Origin: Aphelocoma coerulescens
Taxonomy: Eukaryota > Chordata > Aves > Passeriformes > Corvidae
Assembly: GCF_041296385.1 (NCBI RefSeq)
Contig: NC_091015.1
Coordinates: 59,648,345 to 59,712,344 of the forward strand
Direction: 5' to 3'
Length of the DNA: 64,000 nucleotides
Shown: in pieces, positions 39,312 through 52,576 of the stretch
How the letters are laid out: the number at the start of each line of letters is the position of its first letter
Numbering within the stretch: position 1 is the stretch's first letter
Notes under the pieces: model-generated
Database searches by the model: none
The model's input: only the letters and a program-made list of their open reading frames with translations
What the model was told of the DNA's origin: nothing
Program-made: the position numbers and the translations under genes

Positions 39312-40570
39312 GTGCCAATGGGGTTGACTTCAGTATCAGTCATTTTGGAAAACAAAATTAATTTTTTTCAAAGATAACACATTCCCATATCCTCCAAATA
39401 CTACATTAAATCATTTCATATACTTGGAAATGTTTGGTTTACACAGGAGGAGAATCTGACCTGATAATTGGCAGAAAACTCAAAATTACTTTTCTTAAGT
39501 AGTTCATCCAAAGCAAAAAATTTTAGGATTTTATAGCATTGAAAGATTTCACCATGTTTGCATAAACATAGATAAAAATGGTAGTAACAGACACAAAGAA
39601 AAAAAGCCATGAGCGTTTCTCCTCTTCTCTGGTGCTTTTTCCCCTCATACAAGTTACAGAGATTTAAAAAAGAATCTGCACCTTTGTAATACTAGCACAA
39701 AACATCACAAAAATAAATTTAAAATGAAAAAAATGCTAAACACTACAATACAGTAGAGCACAAAGACTCCATTGTTTAAAATGAAATATTATCTTACTAC
39801 CAAAAGGATCATTTATAGAAATTGGCTACATACAGCTTTGTCTGAACACTTGCTAATTCAGTACTGTTTAAATTTTTAAGTCCAAGTCTTAGTTTATGAG
39901 CCTTTAACATAATTCAGGAGCCACCACACTACTTTTGCCAAACCTACATTCACTATGAAATTCATTGCATCCTTCTGTCTCTATAGAAGTTTTATCACAG
40001 CTGAATTTCAAAGTATCTTCATGCCTTTTCTTTGCAGGCCTGATGGGGATAGCAGCACTTGCTTTGTCCAGCATTAACTCTAGTTATATCTGTTGATAAG
40101 TAGTAGTATATCTAGTAGTAATATAGTTGCTTGCAAAGCAAAGCAGAAAATTTGTCTACATTTTCTGGGGCCTTCTTGTTCCCTACTTCTTTCCATGATA
40201 ATAAAATGAAAGTATTTATGTTGCTTTTCCCAGCTACTATGACTGAAAGTGCCCAGGAAGGCAGAAGAAGGAGGGGACCCCATGAGACAGTCTTTGGGGA
40301 TCCATGAATGAGAGAGCTGGTATAAAATGCAGATTTGCATTGTCCTCCCAAGGCTTTTGGCTCTCTGTGATAATGGAAACACAGATTTGCAGTTGTAATG
40401 ATTACATAAATCAGAGACTCTTACTCACTGACATGGAAATTGTGGTTTCAAATTTTATATGTATTGGTATGAATTTGCAAGGCACAGAGAGACCTGTAGG
40501 TAACAATGAATATTTGTTTCTACAATCAGCAATTTTTCCTACAATGAAAAATAAACTTTTCCACCCCTCG

Positions 40571-40599
40571 CCCCCCCCCCAAAAAAAAAAAAAAAAAAA
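40571..40599 (+). repeat. C10-A19 homopolymer junction
   Basis: Ten C are followed directly by nineteen A. A second junction of the same kind lies at 31783. Confidence 0.9.
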
Positions 40600-43500
40600 C
40601 ACTGTATACTAATCTTTGCTTACCCTAACAAGAAATAAGGTTCAGAACAGGAACAAGGGGAAATGCAGAAGAACCACCAAGTAAATTGATTTGGAGTGGT
40701 TAACATTTCTAATCAAATTTCTGTCCATCAAATCTGCATTTCTTTTGAAATAAGTATACATACTAACCCATAAGTTGTTGAAGGCTTACAGGGGTCTGAA
40801 TAGACAGATGTGGAAAATGCAAAAAATTTTCACAAACTGACACAGAAACTCACCCATGTATACACCCTGGAGGTTTCCAAATCAATATAATTCCACAAAG
40901 TTTTAATTCTATTTGCCTAAATCACTAGTTATAGGATTTGTAAATGAAATGTTATCAAATATTAGAAGTAAATTCATGGATGTTTCTGCTTTTGAAGTCT
41001 CCTAAAAACTGATGAAAATATTAGATTTTTTTTGTGTGCCTCCTTCCAGTTGCAACATTTATTGCAGGAAAGTGAACCAGAGGAACTATAGTGAAGACTC
41101 CAACCTTCTTAATAACGTGATGTGGCTGTTCAGTGAATCAGTGTCTTAATCAATGGAATAAAGTATACTATCTATTCAGATAAAGTGTTTTGCCAGTCTA
41201 CAGTGAAGTGCCATGAAAACAGGAAAGAAAAATAATTGGGTTGGAGAGTAGAACTTTCAAATGTGTACTTCTTTAATTTAAAGGGTCTGGGGCTAGAGGA
41301 GGGGGAGTTCTTTCCATTTAATGACTTGAGCACAGTGTGGTTTAAATAGCACATTTGATTTGAGAATCTATTAGCTGATAATGACTCCTTGGAGAGAAAA
41401 AAATTGGATTCACTTATTACTGGTTTGATTAGCAATATCTGTAATTCCATGAAGTTGTAAAATAGCTCAGCATTAAAACTGAGCTATTTTCCATCACTTG
41501 CAGAAGCAGGAGCATAAACACAGACAGACAAGTTCCTGTGTTAAACACACTCCTGAATTCTGCAGTGCTTTTACTGCCACTAGGATTAGGGAAATGATAT
41601 TTGTTCATGTACATAGAGATGCTTCAGTTTTGAAAAGTATTTCTGCTGTGCTTCATAGGTATTAAGAGATGGTGGCAACAACCTAACAAAGTTGGTATTT
41701 AAACAAAGAGATGAAACTAAATTTCAAATGAGGGAATAAAGCCAGTGTTTGATTAATGACAACACTGATCCATAATGGTAAAGAAACGTCATTAAAAGAA
41801 ACTGCATTGTAGTGATTATAAGGGCAAGAAAGGGAAGGGTAAATCTAATTAACAGAAAAAATTAAATTCCAACTGTCAATCTGCCTTTCACTTAGAACAG
41901 AATAAGTAGTCTAGTAAACTAAAAGGAGAAATACTCATCTAAAACAAAGGAAGATCCTCTCAGACAAGCTGATGCTAAGTTGTATTTTATTAAAGTGGTT
42001 CTAGCGACTTTTTTTTAAACTTAGAACATGGAATAGAATGGAAACGGACATAACTATAGTCATACAACAGAATTTAACCTAAATGATGAGCCTTGTTTTA
42101 GAATTGAAGCAACACTCCTTTCATCTGGACAATGAACATTTAAAGACACAACTGAAGTGACCTGACAGCCTATCAAAACACTTGTTCAAACACACTGCAA
42201 CAGAAAGTATGAGAAGTGCAAAAGGCATGTAACAAAATACACGGAGCAAAGAAATAAAAGCCTGCAACCAGCATAAAACAGCATCTATACTCATTCAGAA
42301 GCACCAAACCATATTATCTACTAGACTGCAGGCCTAAACCCAAAGAAATTGCCAATGTTCCTGTCTGGCCACAGGCTCTGCATCAGATCTGCAGGCCAGT
42401 AGCACTAGAGCTCACCAGTGATATTTTCTCTAAGCTAGTCTTTGGCTTCTGTTCAGCTTGCATAGTTGCAACAGCAATTCTTTAACAACCAGTAACATAA
42501 CCTAATTTGTTTTACATTTAACTTAGCTGTGTGATTGCATGAGCTACTGACTACCAGTGTAAAAAATCTGATATATTTCAGTACCTATCCTAGCTATTCT
42601 GCAGGGAATAAACTGTTACTGTATAAAATTGTAGGGTAGAGGACTTCAATCATGGGATGATAGCAGAGGTATTGAAAGTACCAGCACAGGTTGGCATCAG
42701 AGGAAGCAGGGCAATAAGTAACTCGCTAGGGCAATTACTAGTCATTAAAAGAAAGTAACTCTGGGGCCTGGCTAAAGTTGATTTTAGAGAACAAAGGAAA
42801 AAAAAAAAGAAGAAAATAAAGAGATCAAAGAACAAGAATTCTACACCTGTAAACCACAAATATATAGAAAAGTGGCAGAACAATAAACCAAGATCCATGT
42901 CAGGGCTCTGAGAGAGAGAATACCAACAGGCCATAATTGCGTTACCCAGTGGAGAACCCACTCACCCTCTCCAGGAGTCTGGGGGTCCCATTTCAGCTTC
43001 CAGATACTACCTGAGCCACATCATAGGAGTATCCATGCCTGGACCCACCCCATACTCTTCCCCACTTACAGATTATGTTTCCTGGTTTGACATCAGACCC
43101 AGCTCATCCCTTCCTGTGTGATGATCTCCAGACAACTGGCAGAGCTGGCAGTGCTACCAGCACTAGTCGCCCTGTTTGTGGACAGGGGACGGTGCCTCAA
43201 TATCATTATACCAAGTAGGCCATCAAAGTTATGCACCTGTTCTTCCAACCACTAAGTCTGAGGCAGCTTTGTTACTTCTGAACAAAGAAGTATTACAGAT
43301 ACTCATTGTATTACAGATATATATGCAAAAGCCAAAGTCCCTGTGGTGATAGAAAAAAACCCTGAATGACAGCAGTCATTGCTGAGGTGGGAACAAGTTA
43401 CATCAAAAAAACACATCAAAGCTGTTTAGTTTTGCTCCAACTATGACCTTGCAAATGCTCATTTACCCAACGAAGACAGGTATGCCCTTTTATGTGAAGC

Positions 43501-43765
43501 AAATTATGCAGCTGTACTGTATGACTCCATCGACATCAGGCATGTGGCCCTCACTGCTACATGCTAGAGGTTACATGTAGTGCCCTTCTCCCTGCAGTGC
43601 AATTACTGTCCCATACAATGAAAGAGAAATTCACTCAGTTAATAAAAACTGTCTGTTCAAACAAGCATAAGCAATAGTATTCCACATAAAACACATTTTC
43701 ACATTAAAAATACCATCCATCATTTTTTGAAATATCTGAATGCTAAGGTTGAGAATGTCCCTTAC

Positions 43766-43876
43766 CTCCTCGCTTGTTTAACTTGGCATACCCTGGCACG
43801 TAGCTGCTTGTCATGAATGATGAACTGCTGAAGGAGGAATGGGGTAACGCTGAGACCAGAGGTTCATCACACTTTT
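43766..43876 (-). CDS. CNTNAP2: CNTNAP2 exon 2 (start of discoidin domain)
   Basis: This is an internal coding exon of contactin-associated protein-like 2, a neuronal type I membrane protein of the neurexin superfamily that clusters Kv1 channels at juxtaparanodes and takes part in synapse development. Read on the minus strand, a TTTCAG acceptor precedes it and GTAAGG follows. Two bases complete a codon from exon 1, then 36 codons follow, then one base of a split glycine codon, so the phase is 1-1. The peptide begins [11 protein letters not shown] and ends GYAKLNKRG. The cysteine is the first of the F5/8 type C domain, about residue 35 in human numbering. The length of 111 nt equals my recollection of human exon 2 (c.98-208). 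The middle serine-rich part ([14 protein letters not shown]) differs from remembered human sequence at several positions, while both ends match. Because the exon is symmetric, skipping it would remove 37 residues without a frameshift. CNTNAP4 and CNTNAP5 are the nearest alternatives; exon 3 decides for CNTNAP2. Confidence 0.95.
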
Positions 43877-44958
43877 CTGAAACACAAGAAAACAGATTCA
43901 CTTTATGCTCTTAATTATTTATATGTATTAAGTGACAGTGTGCATTTTATTTTCCCTCTGGGTGATAACACATCCTTGTTACTTTTGTACATGTGGAATT
44001 CATGTAGCTACATCAGCTCTTCAACAAAAAAAGCCTACAAACACAAACCAACAAAACAAACAAAAAAATCACCTCAAAAAACACAAGAAAACCCACAAAA
44101 AAACATAGATACACACACTGACATGAGAAAATAAAGACTCAACCATTGACAAAATAAGGTAATGGTAATATCTAATCATGAACTGTCACCTTTCTTAGGG
44201 ATACAGTGGTTGAACAAAAAACCTGCCCTGATATATTTGGAATGTTTCTGGTGACATGAAAATCTGGTGCTAAAGAAAAGTATTATCATGAAAGCTTTCT
44301 AAGAAGCAGATAAGATACAAATTTTCCGTTCTGTAATAGAAGTGCTGATAAATCCGATATTAAAAAAAAAAAGAAAATAAATTAGGGAACATTAATGAAT
44401 GCCTATGAATTATCAGATACAACAGATTCACTGAAAAATCTATACTAACTAATCTCTATAAATCATCTGAGTACTCCACTTCCATTTTACCCAGTTATAA
44501 AGAAGATTAACTTGGTATTAGCATCTAAAATGGAAAAAACCCCAAATCAGTATCTTAGCCTTCCTAATGAAGAAAAAACCGTACAAATCTCCTTCTTTTG
44601 TATGATATAAATCAGAATTAACAGAAATGGCTTAGGATTTTTCAAATACTTAATTAATGTACTGCCTTTTGTTGAGTATTGTAGGTATTTCAACAGATGG
44701 GAGAAATATGTAGCTTAAATTACTCATTTACATCACAGGTGAAACTAAAAAAAGCCTTAGCCTACACCAGTAAGCCTAACTAATCTTTTTAAACACATGC
44801 ACTGCAGCACAGTCTCTGCTGTAAGTGGAAACACCCTCAATTTATGTATTTAGAAAGCATTAGGTCGCCATAGGTGGTCCTCAATAGGTCTAAATACGCA
44901 TAAGCAGCATATTCAATGCTCGGTGACAACACCTAGTTCTGGTACAATTAAAAACCAG

Positions 44959-44997
44959 TAATTTGGTCACACTGGATCACACATGGAGACCAAATTA
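44959..44997. promoter_or_regulatory. Inverted pair of CAAATT-type motifs
   Basis: TAATTTGGTC (44959-44968) and its exact reverse complement GACCAAATTA (44988-44997) flank a 19-base spacer. Each arm contains CAAATT on one strand, the core reported for FOXP2 sites in human CNTNAP2 intron 1. It lies about 1.1 kb upstream of exon 2. The symmetry is seen; binding is inference, and the short core is common by chance. Confidence 0.3.
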
Positions 44998-46340
44998 ATC
45001 CTACCTTCTAAAGAAGAACTTTAAGGGGGGAAAAAAAGGATTGTGAGTGAATCAAGTGTTATATCACGCAATTCTCCTAAACTGTGCAGTCTCATGTAAT
45101 GAAAAATAAAGTTACTTTCACAGAAACAGAAACTGAAACACAGAAATACAGAAGAACATTCATTCCGGAATCAATATTTTGACATTTAACAAAGAAAATA
45201 AGTGTCCTTTACAAATCTCTGAGTTAACAAACATTAAGGGAAAAACAAAATCCACAAAAGCACAAGCAAGAGTAAAGGGCAGCTGCTTTGGACTGAATTA
45301 AGGGACAATTCCAATAACTTTTAAATTCGCTACCACAGTATTTAATGATGGAATTTTGACAAGGGAAGATAAACGGTTTGAAACATTGTTTATACCACAA
45401 ACCAGAAAGATCGATTTCCTCCTCCCTCTGCTTTGGCTGCAGCGTGTTTGGTCAGAAGCCCACAGTCGGGTACGCCTCCCATCACACCTCTCCAGCAGCA
45501 CACCAGGGCTGCACACACCTCTGCCTGGGAGCAGGGATGTGGCACAGAGGAAAGGTCTGTGGCTGCAGATCCTGGGTGCCAGATTGCTTTTATTTCAGCC
45601 AAAGTTGTACAAGGTTAAAGCTAACAATAGAAGGTAGCAGCAGACTGCCACAATTGCCAATTTTTGTCCTAAGTGCCACAAGCATATAAACACAGAACGA
45701 CTTGACAAAGCTTTTCTCAACTATTTTTTTATCTATCAGTATATTTTCTATAGATCATAATAACTTTGCAACTTGGAAACTGCTTGTGCTGCCGCTTCTT
45801 TATTAGTGTTGCCTAGCTATAGAGACTTGAAGGCATTTGTCATTAATCCTGTTGTCTAGGTAATAAATGGAATGAAACATTTAAAAGCAGAACAACAGAT
45901 AATCAGAAGTTTTTGAAAATACAAACCAAAATCTCTTTATAGTATTTTTCTATGCTTATATTACATAATATTTAGTGTTAAGGAAAAACATATATTCTCA
46001 TCAGTAATGAAAGCTAAGATTGAACATGTGCCTTTGTTCTGTTTTCTGAGGGTTTTTTAATATATTTTGTAAAGTAAATTGTTAGGTTTATACAATTTTC
46101 TGCCACTCATAGCTTCAAACTGGGGTGGGAGGAAAAACCTGCATCTTCCTGGAAAAATATTAGCAATATAAAAACTTAGTTACAAAAAATGTGTTCTATT
46201 TATGCAATTTGATTTATTTCTAAATATAATGGGAGGCTACTGCTTACTATAGTCTAGAAAAACCTGTTAAATAAAAGATCTTAAAACATAAATAAAATTT
46301 TAAAAAATTATTTTAAAAATGTGAGAAACTCTTCATTTCT

Positions 46341-46487
46341 GCAATAGAAATAAATGTAGAATTTTGATATTGAGCTTAGAAACATGACAGATGAAAAAAA
46401 CCTCTCCCAGCAATAGAAATAAATGTAGAATTTTGATATTGAGCTTAGAAACATGACAGATGAAAAAAACCTCTCCCAGCAATAGAA
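46341..46487. repeat. Exact 69-bp tandem duplication
   Basis: The copies at 46341-46409 and 46410-46478 are identical over 69 bases, followed by the first nine bases of a third (GCAATAGAA). The unit length is a multiple of three, so a chance minus-strand frame (46493-46308) runs through and shows an artificial protein repeat. The lack of differences suggests a recent event. Confidence 0.97.
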
Positions 46488-49400
46488 GTTCATCAGAACT
46501 TCTGTTGTTTTACTGCTTCCAGTAGCTATTGAGAAATCTCCTTTTAATTTGACAGCTGTTATATTTGTGCTACTATTGAAGATGCACAGAAGGAAATATG
46601 GAAAATTAATTTGGAATGAATACTAGTTTCTAAACCATTAATGGTCTGCCTTAGCTCTGTTTCACTAACCCATACTCTTGGATTCAAAAAAACAAGACAG
46701 AGAAGCTTCACTTAGTTAAAAAAAAAAAAATCCCACAGGAAGCATCCCTCTATTTACCATTGTGGTCACAATTTTTACGGATAGTCATGAATATGCTTCA
46801 TTTACTGTACATGTGCTTCTGAAGTACTTAATTCTTAATTTGGTTGGAATCACCAATACGGTGGTGGGGGCTAAGAAAAAACCCAGAGCTGATACAATTT
46901 GCCTTCATTTTTGTTTAGAACTGTAATCCTGTCCTATGTCTGATGTACCAACTAACAGGAAAGGAAGAAACCTCACTTTCTCATTGTTTTAAAAAAAACA
47001 AACTTCCCAATCTGCCTGCTCATTTAGGCTTCAAAATATAGGAAACTCACCATAAATGTGTATGAATTATAGGGAAGGACTATATTTCAGATTAATAGAC
47101 TTAAAAAAGATATTACATCTCATCAATAACTCATGACTTTAGGTCCAACAGAACAAAAGTTAAAAGACTGCTTACATAAGCTAATATTTCTAGCCCTATA
47201 TGAAAGTTCCACTAAATATATTGCACTATTTAAACTTCCATCAGAATATGAAATACTCTTATACCACAGATTTAAGAGGAAAAAAAAAAAAATCCTTGGG
47301 AACCTTTTGTTCTTCCAGCAGTTTTAGTTATTTCCTGCAGAATCCAATTTTTTACTTACTGTAACCAGAATCATATATACCTTCCTGTTACTGAGATATA
47401 ATAGCCTTCCCCATATAAGTCAATGCACTGTGCCCTGTTAATCAATTACAGAGCACACTCTCCTGCCAGCATCGCAGCAGCAAAGGAATAAACTCTCCTC
47501 CATACCATTTATCTCAGTGATACATTAACATCCAAGGCAGCTTAGGTCCATTTAAATGTTAACTTTTTGAAGCAAAAAGACACTTCCAGTCCACTCTATT
47601 CTGTTTAGATCAAGAGAATTTATAACTTTGTCATAGGTATGATGACATTTGCTGCTCTGGCTTCCTTATTCAGAGGGAAATAACAGTATATGACCATCAA
47701 AAACAAGTCTCCTTAAGATTCAAATAACTAAATCAATGGAAGGAAGGTCTCATAATGTCATTAAATACAAATGCAAAACATATGCAATCCCCAGTCTTCA
47801 AATTCCTCAAGACCTAAAGATCATTGAAACAGAAGTGTGCTGTGTTCTTGCTCTGTTCTTACATGTTTTCTCAGGCACCTGGCTATTGGAAACCAAAGAG
47901 CAGACGAGATGGATCTCTTGTCCTGTCAACAGCAACCTCTCATATTCCTGCTGTTCACACGCAACAAAACCAAGAAAGAATATCTACCCTTTTTTTCCTG
48001 TTTTACAGTCTATTTATAGTTTATTTTTATATCCTACCCATCACACTGGATAAACCAAAAAAGCCTGTCTCCTATTTCGCCTCCAATTGCTTTAATTCCC
48101 ACTTAGTAGTCTATGAACTATTTGGGGAATAAGGACTATAGTATTTGAAGGAACAGCTGTTGATTGTAACACAAAACAGACCATATACACACAAACTCTC
48201 TTATCAACCCCATAGGTTATTAAAGCTTATCCTCAGTATACCAGTGACTTCAGTGATTTTTGATGGGCAAAGCAGAATAAAATACCTTGATGCTTCACTT
48301 CACAGAAGTCTGTTCAAATGCTTCCTGATCGATAAACAGGTCACCTGTAAAGTTGCTGACATATCTTATCAAAGTAGTCTCAGTAGATGAAAAAAACAAT
48401 CTGCAGTTCATCTGTGTCTTCTTGACATTTGTATCTAGCAGTAGGTTAGAATGCATACAAACTATCTAAAAATGTTAAGAAATGGGAACAGTATACATTT
48501 ATAGTCACAGGTAGTTTTTATTAATAATTTGGAGCTGCATCAAAAGATCTCCCAGCAGCTCTTGCAAAGATTTTGTCAGCAAAGCAAAAAGAGAGCTATG
48601 ATGTGTACAGTGGTTCTTAAAATGAAAAATATTTGGATACTGATAACTGGAACTCATCAGAAATAAGTGATGGTGACTTGCTAAGTATGCTTTTGAGTAA
48701 GAAAAGCTTTTACATCATATAGTCCAGTGTGCACTGAGGAACATACTTTTAAATAAATACCAAACCCCAAATCCACAAATTCACCTCTCCTGCTTTAAAA
48801 ATTTCAATCAAGATTTCCTATCAAATTATAATCTAGAATAACAGTTTTGCTGAAGGATAGATCTAAGACACAAACATGTCACCAATAAAAACTTTACTAA
48901 AAAAGGCTCCATATGTTATTTCAGAAGTGAAGAACTCAAAAGTTGGACAACTTATATTGAAAAAGGCAAATGACTGCAATGTCAATATTGTATTCTGAAT
49001 TCATCATTATAAATTGCTAGCAGAATATGAAAAATATGACTCAGTTTGTAGCAGCATTGAAAAAATATGGATATTTATCCAAAGCCCTGACTCTCTAACT
49101 AAAAGTCCTAATCAGTTCTCTTTTACACTAGACAAACAGAACATTTACAATACAAACCACAAAATCTGAACTATTAACAGTATCTCCTACTCATTAATTA
49201 TACAAGAATGCCTGTCAAGTCTAGGAGAAAAAAAGTTATACGCAATTTCAATCTTTACTTGTAACGCAAAAGGCTCCTGCTTTAAATATGAATTCCAATA
49301 TAAATGTTAGGGAGCAAGGGAGAGAATCATATCATCTGGGTTTAATTTGTACTGTGTGCAAAATGCAAGTTTATCCTAAACACATTTTTCTCCTCCAATT

Positions 49401-52400
49401 TGAATACGTAATTTCACTGTAGTGTGCTGAGGAGGAAGAATAAGCCACCAGGCACTTCTGAAAAGCAGTCATGAGGTTGCAAGGGCACTCTGAAACGTGG
49501 GTAAGTACATATGGGAACTGGCATCTCTCCAATGACAACCAATAGGAATATTAATGGGGCTGGTTTGGATTGCAGTGTATTATTATGCTGAGACGGCCAC
49601 ACTTTCTATATAGCACAGGCAGGTTTTGTAATCCAAAATGAATGCTAGAATATACCAAGCTTAATTCACAAGCCTGTGTCTCCCCAAAGAGCAGGAACAA
49701 ATAAGCACAAGCTGCTAGAATATTTTATGCACTGTTTCAAATGAACTTTCAAAGTGATGCAAGCCAAAAATCAGGAGATACTTCAAAGCAGATTGTCATC
49801 AATGGCAACCCCTTTAAAAATCAAACTTAGAAGCAGGTGTTATTGAAAACAGGCTGTCACAAGCTTAATTTCAACCTTGGCCCTGTGTCACAACCCTGCT
49901 GTCCAGTATGATATACCTCCATACAAACTTCAGATCGTGTGGGACAGAAACACAGGTAATGGCTGAAAAAAGCCAGGTAGGGTATACCTCATGCTCCCAA
50001 GTACTTAAGTCAGTAAGAAATCAGTGAAGATTTTATCAAAGACCACCTTCTCTTATGGGGAAAGAAAATACTTGCCTGTTAGGTGTATTTGCCAAATGTA
50101 CCAGCCTTTGATACATTTGGAGTGGTTCAAACAAACCCAAAAGCCTTTTGCATGTTTTACTGCGCTTTTCTTGACTTGGAGGACAGTTTAAAGAAAACCC
50201 ACTATAGACTGCTACTTTCTTTTTCTCTTTCTTAGGATAACAAGCTAACTTTACTCCTCCCCAAGTATCTTGGACCTCTTTATCTAGATACTAAACAGGA
50301 ATGATGACTGGTAGAGTAGAAGCTTAATTTTTCACCCTCTTCTGTCCCACCTATTTTCCATATTGCAGAAGTTGGCAGTTTCTCCACATGACTGGCATTT
50401 CACAGAACACTCTTGATGGACTGTTAGAGAGCCAAATTCACATTCAGCTTCATGAGCAAATGAGTCTAAGTGTCACTGAAGCTTTTCTGTAAGCACTGCT
50501 AGAGCTCAGCTGTAATCTAAAAGATTAGAGCAGCTCATATTGATCGCCTGGGATGTTTCATATTGCACTTCAAGTTGCATGCCACCAATAGAGATAATAC
50601 ATTGTTGCTCAAAAAGGTTAACTGCTGCTGGAAAGGAAGAAAATGTAGCAGCTATTTTTCCCCCTACAAGGTGAAGCCATAAATTACATTAATTCGGTGG
50701 TCTTCACACAACCCTTAAGTATCAAGGTTACTTGCTTTGAAGTTTATATCAAGCTTTTCTTTAGAGCGTTTTAAGAAAAGGATCAAGTCCCAGGTAATGT
50801 TTTTTTTTATGGCAGTTACTCTGAGCAGAGCAGTGGACAGGCAGTGAGATCTGTTTCTTTGTTCTGGTTCTGAATCAGGAGTTCATCTTTGGGCAATACT
50901 GGGTGCATCACCAGGGCCATTTCTAAAAGCACATTTGGATGCCCAAAACCAGACTGTACTTTACAAGAATTTACAAATTATCTTTTTACCTGAAACTTCA
51001 TTTCTTTTACCTCTTGACCAGTTTTTAGAGTAACCAATGACTTATTAATCTGAAAGTCATGACAACCTTATTATTACTACATGACTACACATTTTGATTC
51101 CTACAAATTAGTGTTCTATTCCATCACAAGGCCCAGGCTATTAATAAGTAAGAAAACTTTCTTGATTTTAACAAACTTTTTTAGACATCCCTGAGAAACA
51201 TTGGAAATGAAAATAACATAAGAATTGTATCAATGTGCAATGTACTATATGACTACTATGAGACATTTCTGGATTCATTGCTTTAATCAAGGGGCACACA
51301 ACATAATCCACGGTACTCTTCACACTTCTGTCTTTAACCACTGAAAATGAGAAAAGGGTTAAAGCTAACATCATTAATTACTGTGATCTAAAATTTACCC
51401 AGAGAGATTAGGTTTTATTTCTTAATTAAATTATTCAGTTTGGAATAGTTTTAAGTATAAATGTATACAAAGCAGCCTCCTGAAATTCAAGTTTATCAAA
51501 ATTTCAATGTTTCATAAAGGAAAAATAGAAAACGGTATCAAGAATTTGCCTAATTCCATTTTTCAAAAAAGTGTCATCAATTTAAATTCTGCATACATCA
51601 AAATGCATATTCAATTTAGTATTTTATATTTGGAAAGAACAAGGGACATAAAAATTAAATATATATCTAATTGTTTAGTAGAATTCAATTTCAAATTATT
51701 TAAAAGGTTCTTTTTATAGTATCTACGCTATACGGACGGTAAGACTACTTAGGCAGCTGTTGTTGGCTGAAGGTTGTGGTTGGATTTTGGGTTTTTTTTT
51801 GTTGGAAGAGAATGGGCAGCAGACGTTTTTACATCACTCTAAAACAACAGCACATCTGGATTGCATTTGGTCTACTTTACAGTCTACAGTCCATTGAGAA
51901 TTCATCAGATATTCCCACCCTTGCTACTGTGTCTTTTATGAACACATTTGTAAACTGTTTCGCACCCTGTAAAACTTAGAGCTGTATGAGAAACCTGTCA
52001 TGTTTTTTGCTCATTTAAAAAAGTCTCAACTACTCAGGTCAATGGCACCTGGAATAATTGAAAGTCAGTCAGTCTGCCTGTATGCTTGGGCTTTCATTAA
52101 ACTGTCCTTAGTGCATAAGCAGTAGTAGACTATCAACTCTGTGCAAAGTAAAACTCATCAATATTTCCATATTTTTGCATATCCAATCCGCAGATGCCTC
52201 TTCAGTTATTAACCTTCTGACATGCAAATATACTTCTTCACCTCTTCATTACTGAAAATACCTGAGCATTTTGAAGGATTTTACAGCAAACGAAACTCCA
52301 GCTGACGTATCTTTACAGGTACATGTGATTTTTCACATACTGATGCCTATCTGAGTTAAGTATGAAGAAACCTGCAGTCAGGACATGTGAAGTTTTAGAG

Positions 52401-52557
52401 CAGCAGGCAGAAGGACTCACAATGATGAAAGAAAAGAATACTGAAAATCTTCAGAATTTATTCTTCAGTCTAATTTAAATTAAAATAATTTCATGAATTA
52501 TCTAGCCTATGTTCCGCCTCTGTCAGCTTTATACCAACTAGTTCCTTTTGTTTATTT

Positions 52558-52576
52558 GGGGGGGGGGTGGGGGGGG
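52558..52576 (+). repeat. G10-T-G8 tract
   Basis: Ten G, one T, eight G, followed by a GT-rich stretch to about 52650. The G-rich strand is the template strand of CNTNAP2. It could fold as a quadruplex in DNA. Confidence 0.9.

Larger units (their letters stand above)
13318..43765 (-). other. CNTNAP2: CNTNAP2 intron 2 (complete, 30,448 bp)
   Basis: The intron is bounded by the exon 2 donor (GTAAGG, 43765-43760) and the exon 3 acceptor (AACAG ending at 13318), and it is a phase 1 intron. It contains four CR1 pieces, one LTR-like insertion, simple repeats and a cluster of cryptic splice signals. I see no other gene inside it on either strand. Confidence 0.93.
35746..43765. other. Intronic stretch without a gene
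   Basis: The right third of intron 2. It holds an AT repeat at 39257-39311, a C10-A19 junction at 40571-40599, A/C-rich patches near 37000-37220, and a more GC-rich segment at about 42960-43220 of unknown origin. I see no exon of another gene. Confidence 0.55.

Noticed and set aside
46308..46493. Open frame with an internal protein repeat
   Set aside because: The repeat is produced by the non-coding 69-bp tandem duplication, whose length is a multiple of three.
47736..48132. Overlapping frames of 105 and 102 codons
   Set aside because: The two frames overlap each other and neither shows a domain or flanking splice signals of note.
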